A stretch of DNA of 64,000 nt from JAEXZL01 sp049943125 (GCF_049943125.1 NZ_CP188040.1:3038001-3102000), one strand, 5' to 3'; shown: positions 44,277 through 53,302, counted from the first letter of the stretch. The notes: generated by a model not told the origin, from the letters alone. Program-made: numbers and translations.

Positions 44277-45479
44277 ATGAGAAGGATTATTTTTCATATA
44301 GATGTGAATAATGCCTTCCTCTCTTGGAGTGCTGTCTACAGATTATCCAAAGGGGAAACTCTTGATATAAGAACAATACCGTCAGTAATTGGTGGAGATG
44401 AGGCTTCTAGAAGGGGAGTTGTACTGGCAAAATCTAATGCTGCTAAGAAATTTGGAGTAGTAACGGGAGAAAGTATATATACTGCTAAGAAAAAATGTCC
44501 TGATTTAATGGTTTTTCCAAAGAATTCTGATGCATATAGCTATTATAGTAATGAGGTTATTAAAATATTTCAGGAATATACTGATTATATTGAAAGATAT
44601 TCTATTGATGAAAGCTTTCTAGATGTTACAGCTCTTGCAGGAAAAGAACCTTACAGGTTAGCTTACGAAATAAAAGAAAGAATTAAGAAAGAGCTAGGCT
44701 TTACTGTGAATGTTGGGATATCTGATAATAAAATTTTAGCTAAAATGGCTTCTGAATTTGAGAAGCCTGATAAGATTCATACACTGTACAGAAGTGAGAT
44801 TAAAGAAAAGCTTTGGCCACTTCCTATTGAAGAATTATTTATGGTTGGAAAGCAGGCTACCAAGAGATTAAAGGATATGTATATATTTACTATTGGAGAT
44901 TTAGCAAATTATGATCCTAGCCTCCTTAAGCAAAAATTTAAAAGCTATGGAGAATTAATCTGGAAGTATGCCAATGGTCTGGGAGAAGAAGAGATTAATT
45001 ATCAGGAAGAGGAGGCTAAGGTTATAAGCAATGAATTAACTCTTCCAAAGGACGTACAGAGCAAGACTGAGGCTGCAGAGGTTTTAAAGGAATTAGCTGA
45101 CAAGCTGGGAAGAAGGATAAGAGCATTAAATAGATATTGCACCACTATTGGGGTTCATATAAAAACCAGTGAATTTATAAACTATTCCCATCAAAAAAAA
45201 TTAAAAACTGCTACCTGCTCTACTGCTGTAATCTATAATACTGCCCTAGAGCTCTTTGAAAAAAAGTGGCAGTATGAGCCAGTAAGGCTCCTGGGAATTT
45301 CCCTTTCAGGCCTCTGTGAGGAAGCAATAGAGCAAACTAGCTTTTTTTCTGATTCCGGTGTGGGAATGATTAAGGAACAGAAGCTTGATAAGGTATTAGA
45401 CAGCCTGAAGGATAAGTATGGGGATGAAATAATAAGTAAATTATCCTTAAGGGAGGATAAGAGTGGGAAAAGGTCATAG
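44277..45479 (+). CDS. dinB: DNA polymerase IV (Y-family)
   Basis: An error-prone translesion polymerase of 400 residues. The palm carries HIDVNNAFLSWSA (metal Asp) and YSIDESFLDV (catalytic Asp-Glu). VNVGISDNKILAKMASEFEKP and the thumb helix-hairpin-helix region follow, then the little-finger domain. No C-terminal beta-clamp motif was clearly identified. The ATG at 44277 follows GAGGGGG; the in-frame TTG at 44262 overlaps this site. TATAAT at 44243-44248 is a possible -10. Confidence 0.94.
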   Translation: MRRIIFHIDVNNAFLSWSAVYRLSKGETLDIRTIPSVIGGDEASRRGVVLAKSNAAKKFGVVTGESIYTAKKKCPDLMVFPKNSDAYSYYSNEVIKIFQEYTDYIERYSIDESFLDVTALAGKEPYRLAYEIKERIKKELGFTVNVGISDNKILAKMASEFEKPDKIHTLYRSEIKEKLWPLPIEELFMVGKQATKRLKDMYIFTIGDLANYDPSLLKQKFKSYGELIWKYANGLGEEEINYQEEEAKVISNELTLPKDVQSKTEAAEVLKELADKLGRRIRALNRYCTTIGVHIKTSEFINYSHQKKLKTATCSTAVIYNTALELFEKKWQYEPVRLLGISLSGLCEEAIEQTSFFSDSGVGMIKEQKLDKVLDSLKDKYGDEIISKLSLREDKSGKRS

Positions 45480-45675
45480 CAGCTCACAGCATATTTGCTT
45501 TTGAAATAAAAAATGGTAAAAGGCTTAAGAGATTACAATAATGGCTGAATTTTTATGGAGTAATTAAAGTAAGGATGGTTAATATAATAGTGTAAGCAGG
45601 AGAGAAGAAACTCCTAAGGAGCTAAACTTCAAATGCTTATGCTTTACCAAATCAAAGCCAAAGGAGGAGAAGGCA
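45480..45675 (+). promoter_or_regulatory. Structured leader upstream of the SASP gene
   Basis: The gap holds nested complementary segments: GTAAGCA near 45592 can pair with TGCTTAT near 45633 around a local hairpin, GGAG with CTCC near 45600-45615. I found no convincing sigma-G promoter. It may be a folded 5' leader, but chance is possible. Confidence 0.3.
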
Positions 45676-45864
45676 ATGGCAAGAAACAGAGTACTAATCC
45701 CCGAAGCTAGAGATGGTTTATCCCGATTCAAGGCAGAGGTAGCCAGAGAACTGGGAGTACCTTTTAGTGATTACAACGGAGACCTTACTTCAAGAGAGTG
45801 TGGATCCGTGGGTGGCGAGATGGTAAAACGAATGGTGCAGGAGTACGAAAGTAGGTTAAAATAG
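45676..45864 (+). CDS. Alpha/beta-type small acid-soluble spore protein
   Basis: A 62-residue DNA-binding protein that coats and protects spore DNA. The family core is present: FKAEVARELGVPF (around the GPR cleavage region), GDLTSRECGSVGGEMVKRM. A Cys replaces the usual Asn before GSVGG. AAAGGAGGAGAAGG precedes the ATG. Transcription is expected from sigma-G, but I could not place the promoter. Confidence 0.93.
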   Translation: MARNRVLIPEARDGLSRFKAEVARELGVPFSDYNGDLTSRECGSVGGEMVKRMVQEYESRLK

Positions 45865-46042
45865 CTTACTTTAGACTATTCTGAAGCATCTTTGCTGCTA
45901 AGTACCTTGCAGGAAAGTGAGGGATATTTATGAGTAAGGATGAACCGCCAGAAAGTTAAGTACAAATGCTATAATTGCCTGATAGCACGATACAAAAACT
46001 TCCTATGGAATGTTTAACATTGCTGTTATTGGGTAAAAAAGG
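45865..46042 (+). other. Unexplained intergenic block after the SASP gene
   Basis: About 180 bp that is less A/T-biased than neighbouring spacers and ends at a strong terminator. It contains local stems such as TGCTAT with ATAGCA (near 45968-45989) and a repeated TTAAGTAC/CTAAGTAC segment. There is no ORF beyond a 9-codon one at about 45930. It could be a small RNA or a long 3' UTR; I cannot decide. Confidence 0.3.
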
Positions 46043-46079
46043 AGAGAGAGTATTGGCTATTGCTAATACTCTCTCTTTG
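46043..46079 (+). terminator. Intrinsic terminator before the YhaO-like gene
   Basis: A 12-bp perfect stem AGAGAGAGTATT with AATACTCTCTCT, then TT. Confidence 0.85.
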
Positions 46080-46162
46080 ACTGTGAAAAATAATATCACA
46101 TACTTTTTTATTAATTTAAAATGTGATAAAATGGGAACAGAAGTTCGATGAGGAGGTTCACC

Positions 46163-47281
46163 ATGGACAGAGTTAAAATACTACATTTTTCAGATATACA
46201 TTTTGATAGCCCCTTTAGTGAGCTTTCGGTAAATACCGCAGAAAAAAGAAAAGAGGATTTAAGAGAAACCTTTGGTAAGGCAATTGATCTAGCAGGGAGA
46301 GAAGAGGTTGATATAATCCTATTGGCTGGGGATCTTTTTGATAATACTACAGTGATGAAAAGCACCCTAGATTTTATGAAAAAGAAATTTTTAGACATTC
46401 CTCATATAAAGGTGTTTATAGCCCCAGGAAATCATGATCCATATAATACAAAATCTTTTTATAACCTTATTTCCTGGCCGGAGAATGTCTTCATATTTAA
46501 AGATAAGTATACACAGATATCCATTCCTGAGTTAAACACAATAGTCCATGGTATAGGCTTTTCTGTATCCCATGAGAGAGAGTCCCTGCTTAAAGGGATA
46601 AGAGTGCAGAATCAGGCTGCTATAAATCTTATGGTTCTCCATGGAGAGATATCCAAGGGGGGAGTTAATGATTATAATCCCTTTACTCCTCAGGAAATAG
46701 GGGAGTCAAGGATGGATTATATTGCCCTTGGCCACAAGCATGAGTATTCAGGGATACTGAGAGAAGGAAGTACTTATTATGCCTACAGCGGTAATATAGA
46801 AGGTAGAGGCTTTGATGAAACAGGAGAAAAGGGTGCGATACTTGGAACTGTGAGCAAGAGAGGGGTAGACTTGAAATTTGTACCTCTTCAAAAGAGAAAA
46901 TATATAGTTAAAGAAGTAGATGTTACGGGCTGTTCCACCTACGAAGAGCTTGTTATTAAAATTAACCAAGAGGAAGAAGATTGCAATAATAATTTATTTA
47001 AGATTGTATTAGTTGGTGAGCTTCCAGAATACTTTAGATTAAATCTCCAGATCCTGTCCTCTAAGCTCAAGGGTGTATTCTACTATGTGAAGTTTGTGGA
47101 CAAGACTTCTATTGCCATAAATCTTGAAAGTCTAGTGGATAAATATACCTTAAAGGGAATATTTGCTGGAAGCATGGTAAAGGCTATGGAGAATATGGAG
47201 GAAGAGGAGAAGGAGCTGTATAGGGAAGCCTTAAAGGTAGGCTTACAGGCTCTAGCTGGAGGTGAGCTGACACTGAAATGA
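46163..47281 (+). CDS. yhaO: YhaO-like DNA repair metallophosphoesterase (SbcD family)
   Basis: A 372-residue Mre11/SbcD-type nuclease. Phosphoesterase motifs appear in order: DIHFDSPF, GDLFDN, GNHDPYN, VLHGEI and LGHKHEY. The C-terminal half is the capping region. AGGAGGT precedes the ATG at 46163; an in-frame ATG at 46148 would overlap that site. It overlaps the downstream ATPase gene by 4 bp, as expected for a nuclease-ATPase complex like SbcCD; the YhaO/YhaN pair of Bacillus is the closest layout. Confidence 0.9.
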   Translation: MDRVKILHFSDIHFDSPFSELSVNTAEKRKEDLRETFGKAIDLAGREEVDIILLAGDLFDNTTVMKSTLDFMKKKFLDIPHIKVFIAPGNHDPYNTKSFYNLISWPENVFIFKDKYTQISIPELNTIVHGIGFSVSHERESLLKGIRVQNQAAINLMVLHGEISKGGVNDYNPFTPQEIGESRMDYIALGHKHEYSGILREGSTYYAYSGNIEGRGFDETGEKGAILGTVSKRGVDLKFVPLQKRKYIVKEVDVTGCSTYEELVIKINQEEEDCNNNLFKIVLVGELPEYFRLNLQILSSKLKGVFYYVKFVDKTSIAINLESLVDKYTLKGIFAGSMVKAMENMEEEEKELYREALKVGLQALAGGELTLK

Positions 47282-50031
47282 TAATTAAAGGACTGAAAAT
47301 AAAAGCCTTTGGTGGATTAAAGGATAAGGAATTAGAATTAAAAAGTGGAATGAATGTTATATACGGTGAAAATGAAAGAGGAAAGAGTACTCTCCAAACC
47401 TTCATTAAGGTAATGCTTTATGGCTTCTCCTCTTCTAGATCAAAGGATATAAAAAATAATGATAGACTTAAATATAGCCCCTGGAATGGTGAAAGACCTG
47501 CAGGAGAGCTACATGTTAGTCACGAAGATAGAGAAATCATAATTCAAAGAACCTTTGGCAATACAAAAAAAGAAGATAATATAGCTGTTTTAGATAGCTT
47601 AACAGGAAAAAAACTGGAAGAATATAGGAATTACAGTCCAGGTGATTATTTGCTGGAGCTTAGTGGAGAAGCCTTTGAGAAAACTCTTAGTATTAAACAG
47701 CTCAATACTTATATTGCCTCTTCTAAGGATGATGATTTACTCCAAAGAATAGCCAATCTTAGAAGCAGCGGAGAGGAAAGTGTATCTATTCATAAGGCGC
47801 TTCAGGAGCTACAATATGAAAAGAAGCTTATTCGTAATAACCGCAAGGCAGGAAAGCTAGACGCGGCAGAGAACAAGCTATCTAAGCTTTACGAAGAATA
47901 TCATAAAACCTTAAGGCTCAGCGAAGAGAATATTGAAAGCAAGGATAAGCTCAATAGACTCTTAGATAAAAGAGAAGAAATAAGGAAGGAGCTTGCAGAT
48001 CTAGAGCTCTATAAAAAATATTTAAAGAAAAGTAAGCTGCACAAGGAATATAAGGAAATTGTAGAATATCTTAAGAAGAGTGAGAGTCTAGAAGAGGAGA
48101 AGAATCAGGCAGAGGAATTTCTAAGCACTTCTCAAGGGATGGTGGACGAGCTTTTTTTAAATAGCCTGGAGGAGGAGCTGGGAAGCTGTGAAAGAGCTAG
48201 AGAAGCTGTACTGGAAAAACAGCTGGAGCTTCAGAATAAAAAGGAGATATTCGAAGAAAAGGAACAGCTAATTGGAAATAATTTTAGAGGATATCTAGAA
48301 GAGGATTATAAGGAAGAAGAAATCTTAAAGCTTATGGCAGGGCATAAAGCAGATGAATATAAGCTTAAGGAGCAGGAAAACACTTTAAAGGAGCTAGCGG
48401 CCTTAAAAAATGAGCTTTCTGCCTATGAAAAGGCTTATGAGCCTTTTATCACCACACCAGAGGGCTTCGAGGAAGGAAGGCTGCTTCTACAGAATTATGA
48501 AGAAAAGCTTCTTGAGCTTAAGTCTTCCTTAGAAGCAAATTCACTAGGTAAGGGAAGTACAAGTAAGGATAGGTTAAACAATAAGATAATTATTGCAGTA
48601 TCCTTAGCTATTATAGGCCTTCTGCTAATCTTCGGAGCCTTCAAGCTTAATGTTAGCTTCAGACTACCTTTACTTCTCCTTGGAATAATAGCTGTTATGA
48701 GCTGTGGATATATATTTTATACCTCTTATTCTCTTTTAAAGGATGTCAAGGATCTTAAGGATAAAACACTACGGCAGGAAGCTCTGAAGAAGTCTATTCA
48801 TGATATAGAGGAGAAGCTTGTAGCACTTATGGAGAGGTTGAAGTTTTCAAGTCTCGAGGAATTGTTAATGGGAATTAAGAGATATTCCTTATTAGCTAAA
48901 AATGTAGAGGTAATAAGGATAAAGATTCAGGATAGGGAGGATAAGCTAATAAGTCCTGAGTACAGAGAGATAAGAGAAAGCTTCCAGTATACTGATAAAG
49001 CTATAAAGGATATTCTAAATAATAGTGAGGCTGAAAGCCTCGAGGATTTTCTATTAAGGCTAAAAGAATATAAAGCCATAGCCTTAGAGGTGAAGCTTTT
49101 ACAGAGGGAGATTCTTTCTTTAGAAAAGGATATAGAAAAGCTCTGGGACAGCTACAAGAATAAGGAGGAGCAGCTAAGGAGAAGAGTGACCCCTCTTGGA
49201 CTTAAGGATGTACCAATAGATAGACTTACTATAGAGCTGGGAAGGCTTAAGGAAAAGTATAAGAAGTTCAAGGAGGTAGAAGGGGAGCTTAAGGCTATAA
49301 ATAACACTTATTCTGCTTTATTAAAGGAAAGAGATATAGATAGCATCATGGAAGAAATTTCAGACCTTGATATAGAGTCTCATGAGGAAATCTACTCCAC
49401 AGAAGATGAGATTGATGAGAAAATAAAATTACTAAATGAGAGCTTCCTTAATAATGCAAAAGAAATCAAGGATACGGAAAATCTTCTTGATAATTTATTT
49501 AAGGGTGTTGAACCTTTGTGGAAGATTGAAGAGGAGCTTGAGCTTACAAAGGAGGAGATAGCTTTATTAAATAGAAGACTAAAGGTCCTTGATATAGCTA
49601 TATTTAATCTTCAGGAAAGCTATAACATGGTTCAAAAAAGCTATGCTCCAACTATAAATCGAGAGGTAGGCGAGCTATTAGCTAGGATAACTGGTAATAA
49701 ATATCAGGAAGTAAAGGTATCAGAGGAATATGCTCTCACCCTGAGAGATAATGAAATGGATACCCTATTCAATGGGGATTTTTTGAGCAGTGGCACCTTT
49801 GATCAGGCATACTTAGCCCTCCGTATAGCAATGATCATGCTGATATTCCCTGATAAGGAGCTCCCCATAATACTAGATGACGCCTTCGTTCAATATGATG
49901 ATGAAAGACTTAAGAGTACCCTTAGTGTGCTGCAGGAAATAGCTAAAAAGAAGCAGGTAATTATCTTTACCTGCCAGAAAAGAGAAGTAGACTATCTGAA
50001 GGATAAAGGTATAAATTTGATAAATCTATAA
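47278..50031 (+). CDS. yhaN: YhaN-like AAA ATPase with coiled coil (SbcC/Rad50-like)
   Basis: A 917-residue protein with a split ATPase: Walker A YGENERGKST near residue 31 and the C-terminal signature-like LSSGTFDQAYLALRIAM with Walker B LPIILDDAFVQYDDERL. Between them are long coiled coils interrupted by two hydrophobic helices (about residues 437-485), a feature of YhaN that Rad50 lacks and that suggests membrane attachment. No CxxC zinc hook is visible. It is the partner of the upstream nuclease. No terminator is evident immediately after it. Confidence 0.88.
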   Translation: MIIKGLKIKAFGGLKDKELELKSGMNVIYGENERGKSTLQTFIKVMLYGFSSSRSKDIKNNDRLKYSPWNGERPAGELHVSHEDREIIIQRTFGNTKKEDNIAVLDSLTGKKLEEYRNYSPGDYLLELSGEAFEKTLSIKQLNTYIASSKDDDLLQRIANLRSSGEESVSIHKALQELQYEKKLIRNNRKAGKLDAAENKLSKLYEEYHKTLRLSEENIESKDKLNRLLDKREEIRKELADLELYKKYLKKSKLHKEYKEIVEYLKKSESLEEEKNQAEEFLSTSQGMVDELFLNSLEEELGSCERAREAVLEKQLELQNKKEIFEEKEQLIGNNFRGYLEEDYKEEEILKLMAGHKADEYKLKEQENTLKELAALKNELSAYEKAYEPFITTPEGFEEGRLLLQNYEEKLLELKSSLEANSLGKGSTSKDRLNNKIIIAVSLAIIGLLLIFGAFKLNVSFRLPLLLLGIIAVMSCGYIFYTSYSLLKDVKDLKDKTLRQEALKKSIHDIEEKLVALMERLKFSSLEELLMGIKRYSLLAKNVEVIRIKIQDREDKLISPEYREIRESFQYTDKAIKDILNNSEAESLEDFLLRLKEYKAIALEVKLLQREILSLEKDIEKLWDSYKNKEEQLRRRVTPLGLKDVPIDRLTIELGRLKEKYKKFKEVEGELKAINNTYSALLKERDIDSIMEEISDLDIESHEEIYSTEDEIDEKIKLLNESFLNNAKEIKDTENLLDNLFKGVEPLWKIEEELELTKEEIALLNRRLKVLDIAIFNLQESYNMVQKSYAPTINREVGELLARITGNKYQEVKVSEEYALTLRDNEMDTLFNGDFLSSGTFDQAYLALRIAMIMLIFPDKELPIILDDAFVQYDDERLKSTLSVLQEIAKKKQVIIFTCQKREVDYLKDKGINLINL

Positions 50032-50044
50032 AATAATATTGATG

Positions 50045-50096
50045 TTGACATTACTGGTAAAAGTAGATAGAATTTATTTGATGCAAATGATTTGCA
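50045..50096 (+). promoter_or_regulatory. Promoter and 7-1-7 palindrome of the zinc lipoprotein gene
   Basis: TTGACA (50045-50050), a 17-bp spacer and TAGAAT (50068-50073) form a near-consensus promoter. At 50082-50096, at about +1, lies the perfect 7-1-7 palindrome TGCAAAT-G-ATTTGCA. This is the architecture of Fur-family operators and a good Zur candidate, given the gene's product. Confidence 0.6.
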
Positions 50097-50113
50097 ATTA
50101 ATAGGAGGGTATT

Positions 50114-51061
50114 ATGTCTAGAAAAATATTTACTATAATGACAGCAGCAATTATCTCAGCTTCTTTAGTTGCCTGTAATGGAAATAATAATAAAGAAAAT
50201 AATATTGTGACAGAAGAAAGTACAAAAATAAATATAGTAGCTTCAATTAATCCATTAAGGGATTTTGCAGAAGCTATAGGTGGAGATAAGGTGGAAGTGA
50301 GTATCTTAGTTCCTGAAGGAGTAGAAGCTCACGATTATGAGCCTAAGGCAAGAGATATTGAAAAGCTTGCTGGTGCTGATATCTTTGTATATAATGGTGC
50401 TGGTATGGAGAGCTGGCTAGATCAGGTTCTTCAAACAGTAGCAAATAAAAAGGATTTAATTAAGATTGATAGCAGTGTTGGAGTTAATCTATTAAACACA
50501 GAGGGGGAGGAACACCATCATGAGGATGGTGAAGAGGAAGACCATAATCATGGAGAGTTTGATCCTCATATCTGGCTTAGTCTCATAGAGGCTAAGCAGC
50601 AGAGCCTCAATATAAAAGAAGCACTTATAGGAATTGACCAAGAAAATAAGGCTTATTATGAGGAAAATTATCAAGACTTCATTGGAAAGCTCGATGACCT
50701 TTACGGAGAGTATAAAGAGAAATTTGATACCATAAGCAATAAATATTTCATAACCGGTCATGAGGCCTTTGGATATTTATGTAGAGATTTTAATCTCATT
50801 CAGAAGGCCATAACAGGATTAAGAGCAGAGGGAGAACCTACACCGCAAGCTCTTAAGGAGCTTGTTCATCTTGCTGAGGAAAATAATATTAAGGTTGTGT
50901 TTACAGAAGAGCAGGCAGCTCCTGAGGTTTCTAAAACCATTGCTAGAGAGGTAGGAGCAAAGGTTGAAGCCTTATACTCTATTGAAGTTAGAGAAGAAGG
51001 GATGACCTATTTAGAGATGATGGAGTTAAATCTTGAAAGAATATATAATGCATTAAAATAA
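50114..51061 (+). CDS. Zinc ABC transporter substrate-binding lipoprotein (ZnuA/AdcA-like)
   Basis: A 315-residue cluster A-I metal-binding protein. The signal peptide ends in the lipobox LVAC, so Cys21 is lipidated and the protein sits outside the membrane. Metal-ligand regions include EGVEAHDYEP, DPHIWLS and FITGHEAFGYL. A His/Glu/Asp-rich loop (EEHHHEDGEEEDHNH) near residues 133-147 is typical of zinc rather than manganese binders. No permease or ATPase gene is adjacent, so the partners must be elsewhere. AGGAGGG precedes the ATG. Confidence 0.92.
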   Translation: MSRKIFTIMTAAIISASLVACNGNNNKENNIVTEESTKINIVASINPLRDFAEAIGGDKVEVSILVPEGVEAHDYEPKARDIEKLAGADIFVYNGAGMESWLDQVLQTVANKKDLIKIDSSVGVNLLNTEGEEHHHEDGEEEDHNHGEFDPHIWLSLIEAKQQSLNIKEALIGIDQENKAYYEENYQDFIGKLDDLYGEYKEKFDTISNKYFITGHEAFGYLCRDFNLIQKAITGLRAEGEPTPQALKELVHLAEENNIKVVFTEEQAAPEVSKTIAREVGAKVEALYSIEVREEGMTYLEMMELNLERIYNALK

Positions 51062-51070
51062 GTTCATTAA

Positions 51071-51096
51071 ATGCAGCCCTTAGGGCTGTATTTTTT
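51071..51096 (+). terminator. Intrinsic terminator after the zinc lipoprotein gene
   Basis: CAGCCC pairs with GGGCTG, extended by A/T and G-T pairs, then six T. Confidence 0.88.
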
Positions 51097-51119
51097 ATAG
51101 TATTTTAAGACTTTATTGG

Positions 51120-51148
51120 TTGTATACCACTCCATAAAAAGTTAAAAT
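51120..51148 (+). promoter_or_regulatory. Candidate promoter of the exonuclease gene
   Basis: TTGTAT (51120-51125), a 17-bp spacer and TAAAAT (51143-51148). Confidence 0.4.
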
Positions 51149-51207
51149 AATAGTATAGTATTTAAATTAAGTTAGGTTGTGCAATAGATATAGGAGGCTT
51201 CCAATTC

Positions 51208-52098
51208 ATGGGGTTTGTGATTTTTGATTTAGAATTTAATAATTTAAGAGGGATAGAGAAATTTTATCCTGAGCTAGAGGGGAAGCTTGATGAAAACAGG
51301 CTGGAAAACGAAATAATAGAAATAGGAGCCGTAAAATATGATGTTTATATGAAGGAGCTTGCTTCCTTCAAATGCTATATTAAGCCTTCTATACTACCAA
51401 TATTAAATCCTAGAGTTCTAGAGATAACAGGAATTACTGAGGAGGAACTCTTAAAAGGACTTAGCTTTTCTGAGGCAATGGTGGAGTTTAAGGGCTTCTG
51501 TGAGGGGGATCATGTTCTCTGCTCCTGGGCCAAGGATGATATAGCGGAATTAATTATTAATTCCAGTGTCCATGGATATGAGGATATAGGGTGGATTAAT
51601 AAATATCTTGATATTCAAGAGTATATAACTAAGGTACTGGCTCACAAAAAATCTCTAAGCTTGAAAAATGCTTTAGATGAGCTTAGAATTAAGGTGAATG
51701 AAGAAATGCTTCATGATGCGCTTTATGATGCTAAATGTACAGCATTAGTCTTTAAAAGGTTATATAACAGCAGAGTGATAAAAAGCTATATTGTCAATGA
51801 TGTTTATAATATGCCGGCAATAATGATTAGAGATTTTAAGGATATAGTTGTAGAAGAGAGTAAAACCGAGTTTTGTTGCCCAAGGTGTCATATAGCTGGA
51901 GAGAGAGAGGAACCCTTAAAGCTTTTCAGCTGGAGGTTTATGGCCTTAGGGATGTGTCCTAAATGTAAATCTAGATTACTTCAGGAGGTTGTGATTAAAA
52001 AAACCTTGGCGGGGGAAAAGGTATATACAAACAACACTAATATTATTAATGAAAGCGATTATTTGAATTATTCCTATAAATTTAAGAAAATAGGTTAA
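51208..52098 (+). CDS. DEDDh 3'-5' exonuclease with C-terminal zinc ribbon
   Basis: A 296-residue protein. The exonuclease domain (residues 1-190) shows the acidic residues in order: FDLEFNN (D, E), CSWAKDDIAEL (D) and HDALYDAKCTALVF (H and D), like DnaQ or KapD proteins. The C-terminal 70 residues carry two Cys pairs (CCPRCHIAGE and MCPKCKS), forming a zinc ribbon. RNA or DNA could be the substrate. ATAGGAGG lies upstream of the ATG. It is followed by a 35-codon gene. Confidence 0.87.
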   Translation: MGFVIFDLEFNNLRGIEKFYPELEGKLDENRLENEIIEIGAVKYDVYMKELASFKCYIKPSILPILNPRVLEITGITEEELLKGLSFSEAMVEFKGFCEGDHVLCSWAKDDIAELIINSSVHGYEDIGWINKYLDIQEYITKVLAHKKSLSLKNALDELRIKVNEEMLHDALYDAKCTALVFKRLYNSRVIKSYIVNDVYNMPAIMIRDFKDIVVEESKTEFCCPRCHIAGEREEPLKLFSWRFMALGMCPKCKSRLLQEVVIKKTLAGEKVYTNNTNIINESDYLNYSYKFKKIG

Positions 52099-52114
52099 GA
52101 GAGGAGGATGACCA

Positions 52115-52222
52115 ATGAAGAAGTCAACTGGTACAAAGCTTGCTATAACAGCAGCTGCCGTAGCCTTTTTAGTATCTGTACTTAAAAATGATAAGAAGAA
52201 AAAAGAGGAACAGGAATCATAG
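52115..52222 (+). CDS. Small membrane protein, 35 residues
   Basis: ATG at 52115, eight bases after GAGGAGG, opens 35 codons to the TAG at 52220-52222. A central hydrophobic helix (LAITAAAVAFLVSVL) is flanked by Lys residues and followed by a highly charged KKKKEEQES tail. It lies 16 bp after the exonuclease gene, and its stop codon forms part of a terminator. The strong ribosome binding site and membrane-helix pattern support a real gene; the function is unknown. Confidence 0.7.
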   Translation: MKKSTGTKLAITAAAVAFLVSVLKNDKKKKEEQES

Positions 52223-52242
52223 GGTGCTTAGCACCCTCTTTT
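52221..52242 (+). terminator. Terminator overlapping the small gene's stop codon
   Basis: GGGTGC pairs with GCACCC around TTA, then TCTTTT. Confidence 0.85.
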
Positions 52243-52255
52243 AAGGGGGAATTAG

Positions 52256-52696
52256 ATGCTTGACCAATCCTTTTCAAAGGTTTATACAAAGTTTAAATTA
52301 CATTTTTATAGAAAGGTTTTTCAAAGATTTCAGGGAAGAGATGCAAGTCTTACTACAGTAGAGACCTTTTGTCTAGAGATAATACATGGACTAAAGAAGC
52401 CTACTATTAACGAATTTGCTTCCTTTGCACAAATTTCCCCTCAAAATGCCACCTATAAAGTCAATAATTTGATTCAGAAGGGCTATTTGAGAAAGATACA
52501 GTCACCAGAAGACAAGAGAGAGTACCATCTTCAGGTTACAGACAAATACTTTGAATATTATAATATCAGCTATAGCTATCTTTCTACGGTGATGGATAGG
52601 ATAAAAAAGAGGTTTAGTGAGGCTGAGGTGGAAGAGCTAGAAAAGATTTTAAACATTGTTTCCGAGGAGCTCATGAATGAGGTTCCGATAGATTAG
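52256..52696 (+). CDS. MarR family transcriptional regulator
   Basis: A 146-residue winged-helix regulator. The recognition region is KPTINEFASFAQISPQNATYKVNNLIQKGYL, then the wing RKIQSPEDKREYHLQVT, with long dimerisation helices at both ends. The target and ligand are unknown. AAGGGGGA precedes the ATG. It stands between two terminators and so is likely monocistronic or read from the promoter of the exonuclease unit. Confidence 0.9.
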   Translation: MLDQSFSKVYTKFKLHFYRKVFQRFQGRDASLTTVETFCLEIIHGLKKPTINEFASFAQISPQNATYKVNNLIQKGYLRKIQSPEDKREYHLQVTDKYFEYYNISYSYLSTVMDRIKKRFSEAEVEELEKILNIVSEELMNEVPID

Positions 52697-52703
52697 TTAT
52701 CAG

Positions 52704-52745
52704 AAGGATAGGGGAATCCATAGGGCTTCCTCATCCTTTTTTATT
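52704..52745 (+). terminator. Intrinsic terminator after the MarR gene
   Basis: AAGGAT...GGGGAA pairs with TTCCTC...ATCCTT with one bulge, then six T. Confidence 0.8.
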
Positions 52746-52799
52746 CCCTTCAGCTTAGAATTTCTAAAAAGTATGTTAATAAAATATAAAAAGCTCTTT

Positions 52800-52829
52800 T
52801 TGGTAAGATAAAATATGTTAAGATATAAT
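52800..52829 (+). promoter_or_regulatory. Candidate promoter of the CBS gene
   Basis: TTGGTA (52800-52805), an 18-bp spacer and TATAAT (52824-52829). Confidence 0.45.
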
Positions 52830-52863
52830 TGAAAAAAATATTATTAAAGATAGGACGATACTC

Positions 52864-53262
52864 ATGAATATAGCATTTTTTTTAACTCCAAAGCTAGAGG
52901 TAATATATGAGAGTGTAGAAGGAAATATGAAGCAGGCGTTAGAAAGTATGGAGAAGCATGGCTATTCTGCAATACCTCTTATTGACAAAGCCGGAAGGTA
53001 TGTAGGGACTCTCACCGAGGGGGATATGCTCTGGAAGCTTAAAAATACTCCTGGTCTTACCTTTGAGAAGGTTGAGGAAATTCCTATAAGGGAGATACCT
53101 AGAAAGACAAAGCATGAAAGCGTGTATATTAATGCTAATATAGAAAGCCTATTAACCTTAGCAGCCAGACAGAATTTTGTTCCTGTAGTAGATGATAATG
53201 GAACCTTTATAGGAATAATTAAAAGAAGCGATATTATAAATTATATCAACAAAACCATGTAA
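52864..53262 (+). CDS. Tandem CBS-domain protein
   Basis: A 132-residue stand-alone pair of CBS motifs: residues 1-60 (AIPLIDKAGRYVGTLTEGDMLW) and 75-132 (FVPVVDDNGTFIGIIKRSDIINYI). Such proteins bind adenine nucleotides, including cyclic di-AMP in Firmicutes, and act as sensors. Ligand and partner are unknown here. The ribosome binding site is poor (AGGA). Confidence 0.88.
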   Translation: MNIAFFLTPKLEVIYESVEGNMKQALESMEKHGYSAIPLIDKAGRYVGTLTEGDMLWKLKNTPGLTFEKVEEIPIREIPRKTKHESVYINANIESLLTLAARQNFVPVVDDNGTFIGIIKRSDIINYINKTM

Positions 53263-53267
53263 GAAGG

Positions 53268-53302
53268 AGCTCTCAAGGGATTTATACTTGAGGGCTTAAT
53301 TT
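53268..53302 (+). terminator. Hairpin terminator between the CBS gene and yaaA
   Basis: A 10-bp stem AGCTCTCAAG with CTTGAGGGCT (one G-T pair), then TTAATTT. Confidence 0.7.
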
